This document shows, one piece after another, positions 4,851 to 5,385 of a DNA stretch of 5,385 nt. The notes beneath the pieces are model-generated. The model saw only the letters and a program-made list of their open reading frames with translations. It was not told where the DNA came from and made no database searches. The position numbers and the translations under genes are program-made. The stretch comes from an uncultured Oxalobacteraceae bacterium. GTDB taxonomy: Bacteria > Pseudomonadota > Gammaproteobacteria > Burkholderiales > Burkholderiaceae. Within the stretch, counting starts at the first letter, position 1; each line of letters opens with the position of its first letter. The stretch covers positions 1 through 5,385 of the forward strand of contig CAMLFK010000315.1 of NCBI GenBank assembly GCA_946479255.1, read 5' to 3'.

Positions 4851-5385
4851 ATGAAAACCAAGGCAGCAATTGCATGGAAGGCCGGCCAGCCGCTGACGAT
4901 CGAGGAAGTCGAGCTGCAGGGACCCAAAGAAGGTGAAGTGCTGGTCGAAATCAAGGCCACCGGAATCTGCCATACCGATTACTACACCCTCTCCGGCGCC
5001 GATCCCGAAGGCATCTTCCCGGCCATTCTCGGCCATGAAGGCGCCGGCGTGGTGGTCGATGTGGGTCCTGGCGTCAAGAGCATCCGCAAGGACGACCACG
5101 TGATCCCCCTGTACACCCCGGAATGCCGCCAGTGCAAATTCTGCCTGTCCCAGAAAACCAATCTGTGCCAGTCGATCCGCTCGACCCAGGGCCGCGGCCT
5201 GATGCCGGACGCCACCAGCCGCTTCTCCATTGATGGCAAGCCGATCTTCCATTACATGGGCACCTCGACTTTCTCCAACTACGTGGTGGTGCCGGAAATC
5301 GCCCTGGCCAAGGTGCGCTCGGACGCACCGTTCGACAAGATCTGCTACATCGGCTGCGGCGTGACCACCGGCGTGGGCGCCGTGC
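4851..5385 (+). CDS. frmA: S-(hydroxymethyl)glutathione dehydrogenase / class III alcohol dehydrogenase, N-terminal half (partial)
   Basis: The frame is open from ATG 4851 to the window end: 178 residues of a protein usually near 370. This zinc, NAD-dependent cytosolic enzyme oxidises the formaldehyde-glutathione adduct to S-formylglutathione (and can reduce S-nitrosoglutathione), the first enzymatic step of glutathione-dependent formaldehyde detoxification. Catalytic zinc ligands are C40 in GICHTD, H62 (with E63) in LGHEGAG, and C169 in IGCGVTTG. Structural zinc ligands are C92, C95, C98 and C106. TQGRGLMPD and [11 protein letters not shown] are hallmarks of class III rather than ethanol-type ADHs. 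GGGGA at 4842-4846 lies 4 nt before the start. An S-formylglutathione hydrolase gene often follows, beyond this window. It is separated from the receiver genes by a terminator and is probably independent. adhC is an equally used symbol. Confidence 0.96.
   Translation, partial: MKTKAAIAWKAGQPLTIEEVELQGPKEGEVLVEIKATGICHTDYYTLSGADPEGIFPAILGHEGAGVVVDVGPGVKSIRKDDHVIPLYTPECRQCKFCLSQKTNLCQSIRSTQGRGLMPDATSRFSIDGKPIFHYMGTSTFSNYVVVPEIALAKVRSDAPFDKICYIGCGVTTGVGAV

Overview
The window is GC-rich, densely coded and reads entirely on the + strand. Gene content and protein style suggest a betaproteobacterium of the Burkholderiales, most likely Oxalobacteraceae (Massilia/Duganella/Janthinobacterium-like). 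That placement is an inference from remembered family features, not from a database search.

Bases 1-2784 are the distal part of a thiamin biosynthesis operon: the 3' end of thiC, then thiS, thiG, thiD and thiE, with gaps of 4, 19, 7 and about 41 nt. ThiC makes the pyrimidine HMP-P and ThiD phosphorylates it to HMP-PP. ThiS carries sulfur and ThiG builds the thiazole phosphate. ThiE joins the two halves into thiamin phosphate. The genes that would supply the glycine imine (thiO or thiH) and activate ThiS (thiF) are not in the window. A TPP riboswitch, if present, would lie upstream of thiC, outside the window.

Bases 2785-4778 hold three response-regulator receiver genes with no histidine kinase beside them. 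The first (2840-3472) is a receiver plus ANTAR RNA-binding protein, preceded by a consensus TATAAT box. A gene-free gap of 345 nt (3473-3817) follows. It holds a long imperfect hairpin, two candidate sigma70 promoters, a 9-of-10 match to the FNR/ANR box and a small hairpin with a T run. After a perfect Shine-Dalgarno come two translationally coupled genes. One is a receiver with a 70-residue N-terminal extension and an altered acidic pocket (3818-4378). The other is a stand-alone CheY-like receiver (4380-4778). A strong intrinsic terminator (4801-4831) closes this unit.

From 4851 to the window end is the 5' half of a class III alcohol dehydrogenase / S-(hydroxymethyl)glutathione dehydrogenase gene for formaldehyde detoxification. 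Its best promoter candidate, an extended -10, lies just upstream of the terminator.

The thiamin and formaldehyde genes are ordinary. The part worth attention is the orphan receiver cluster and its signal-rich intergenic region.
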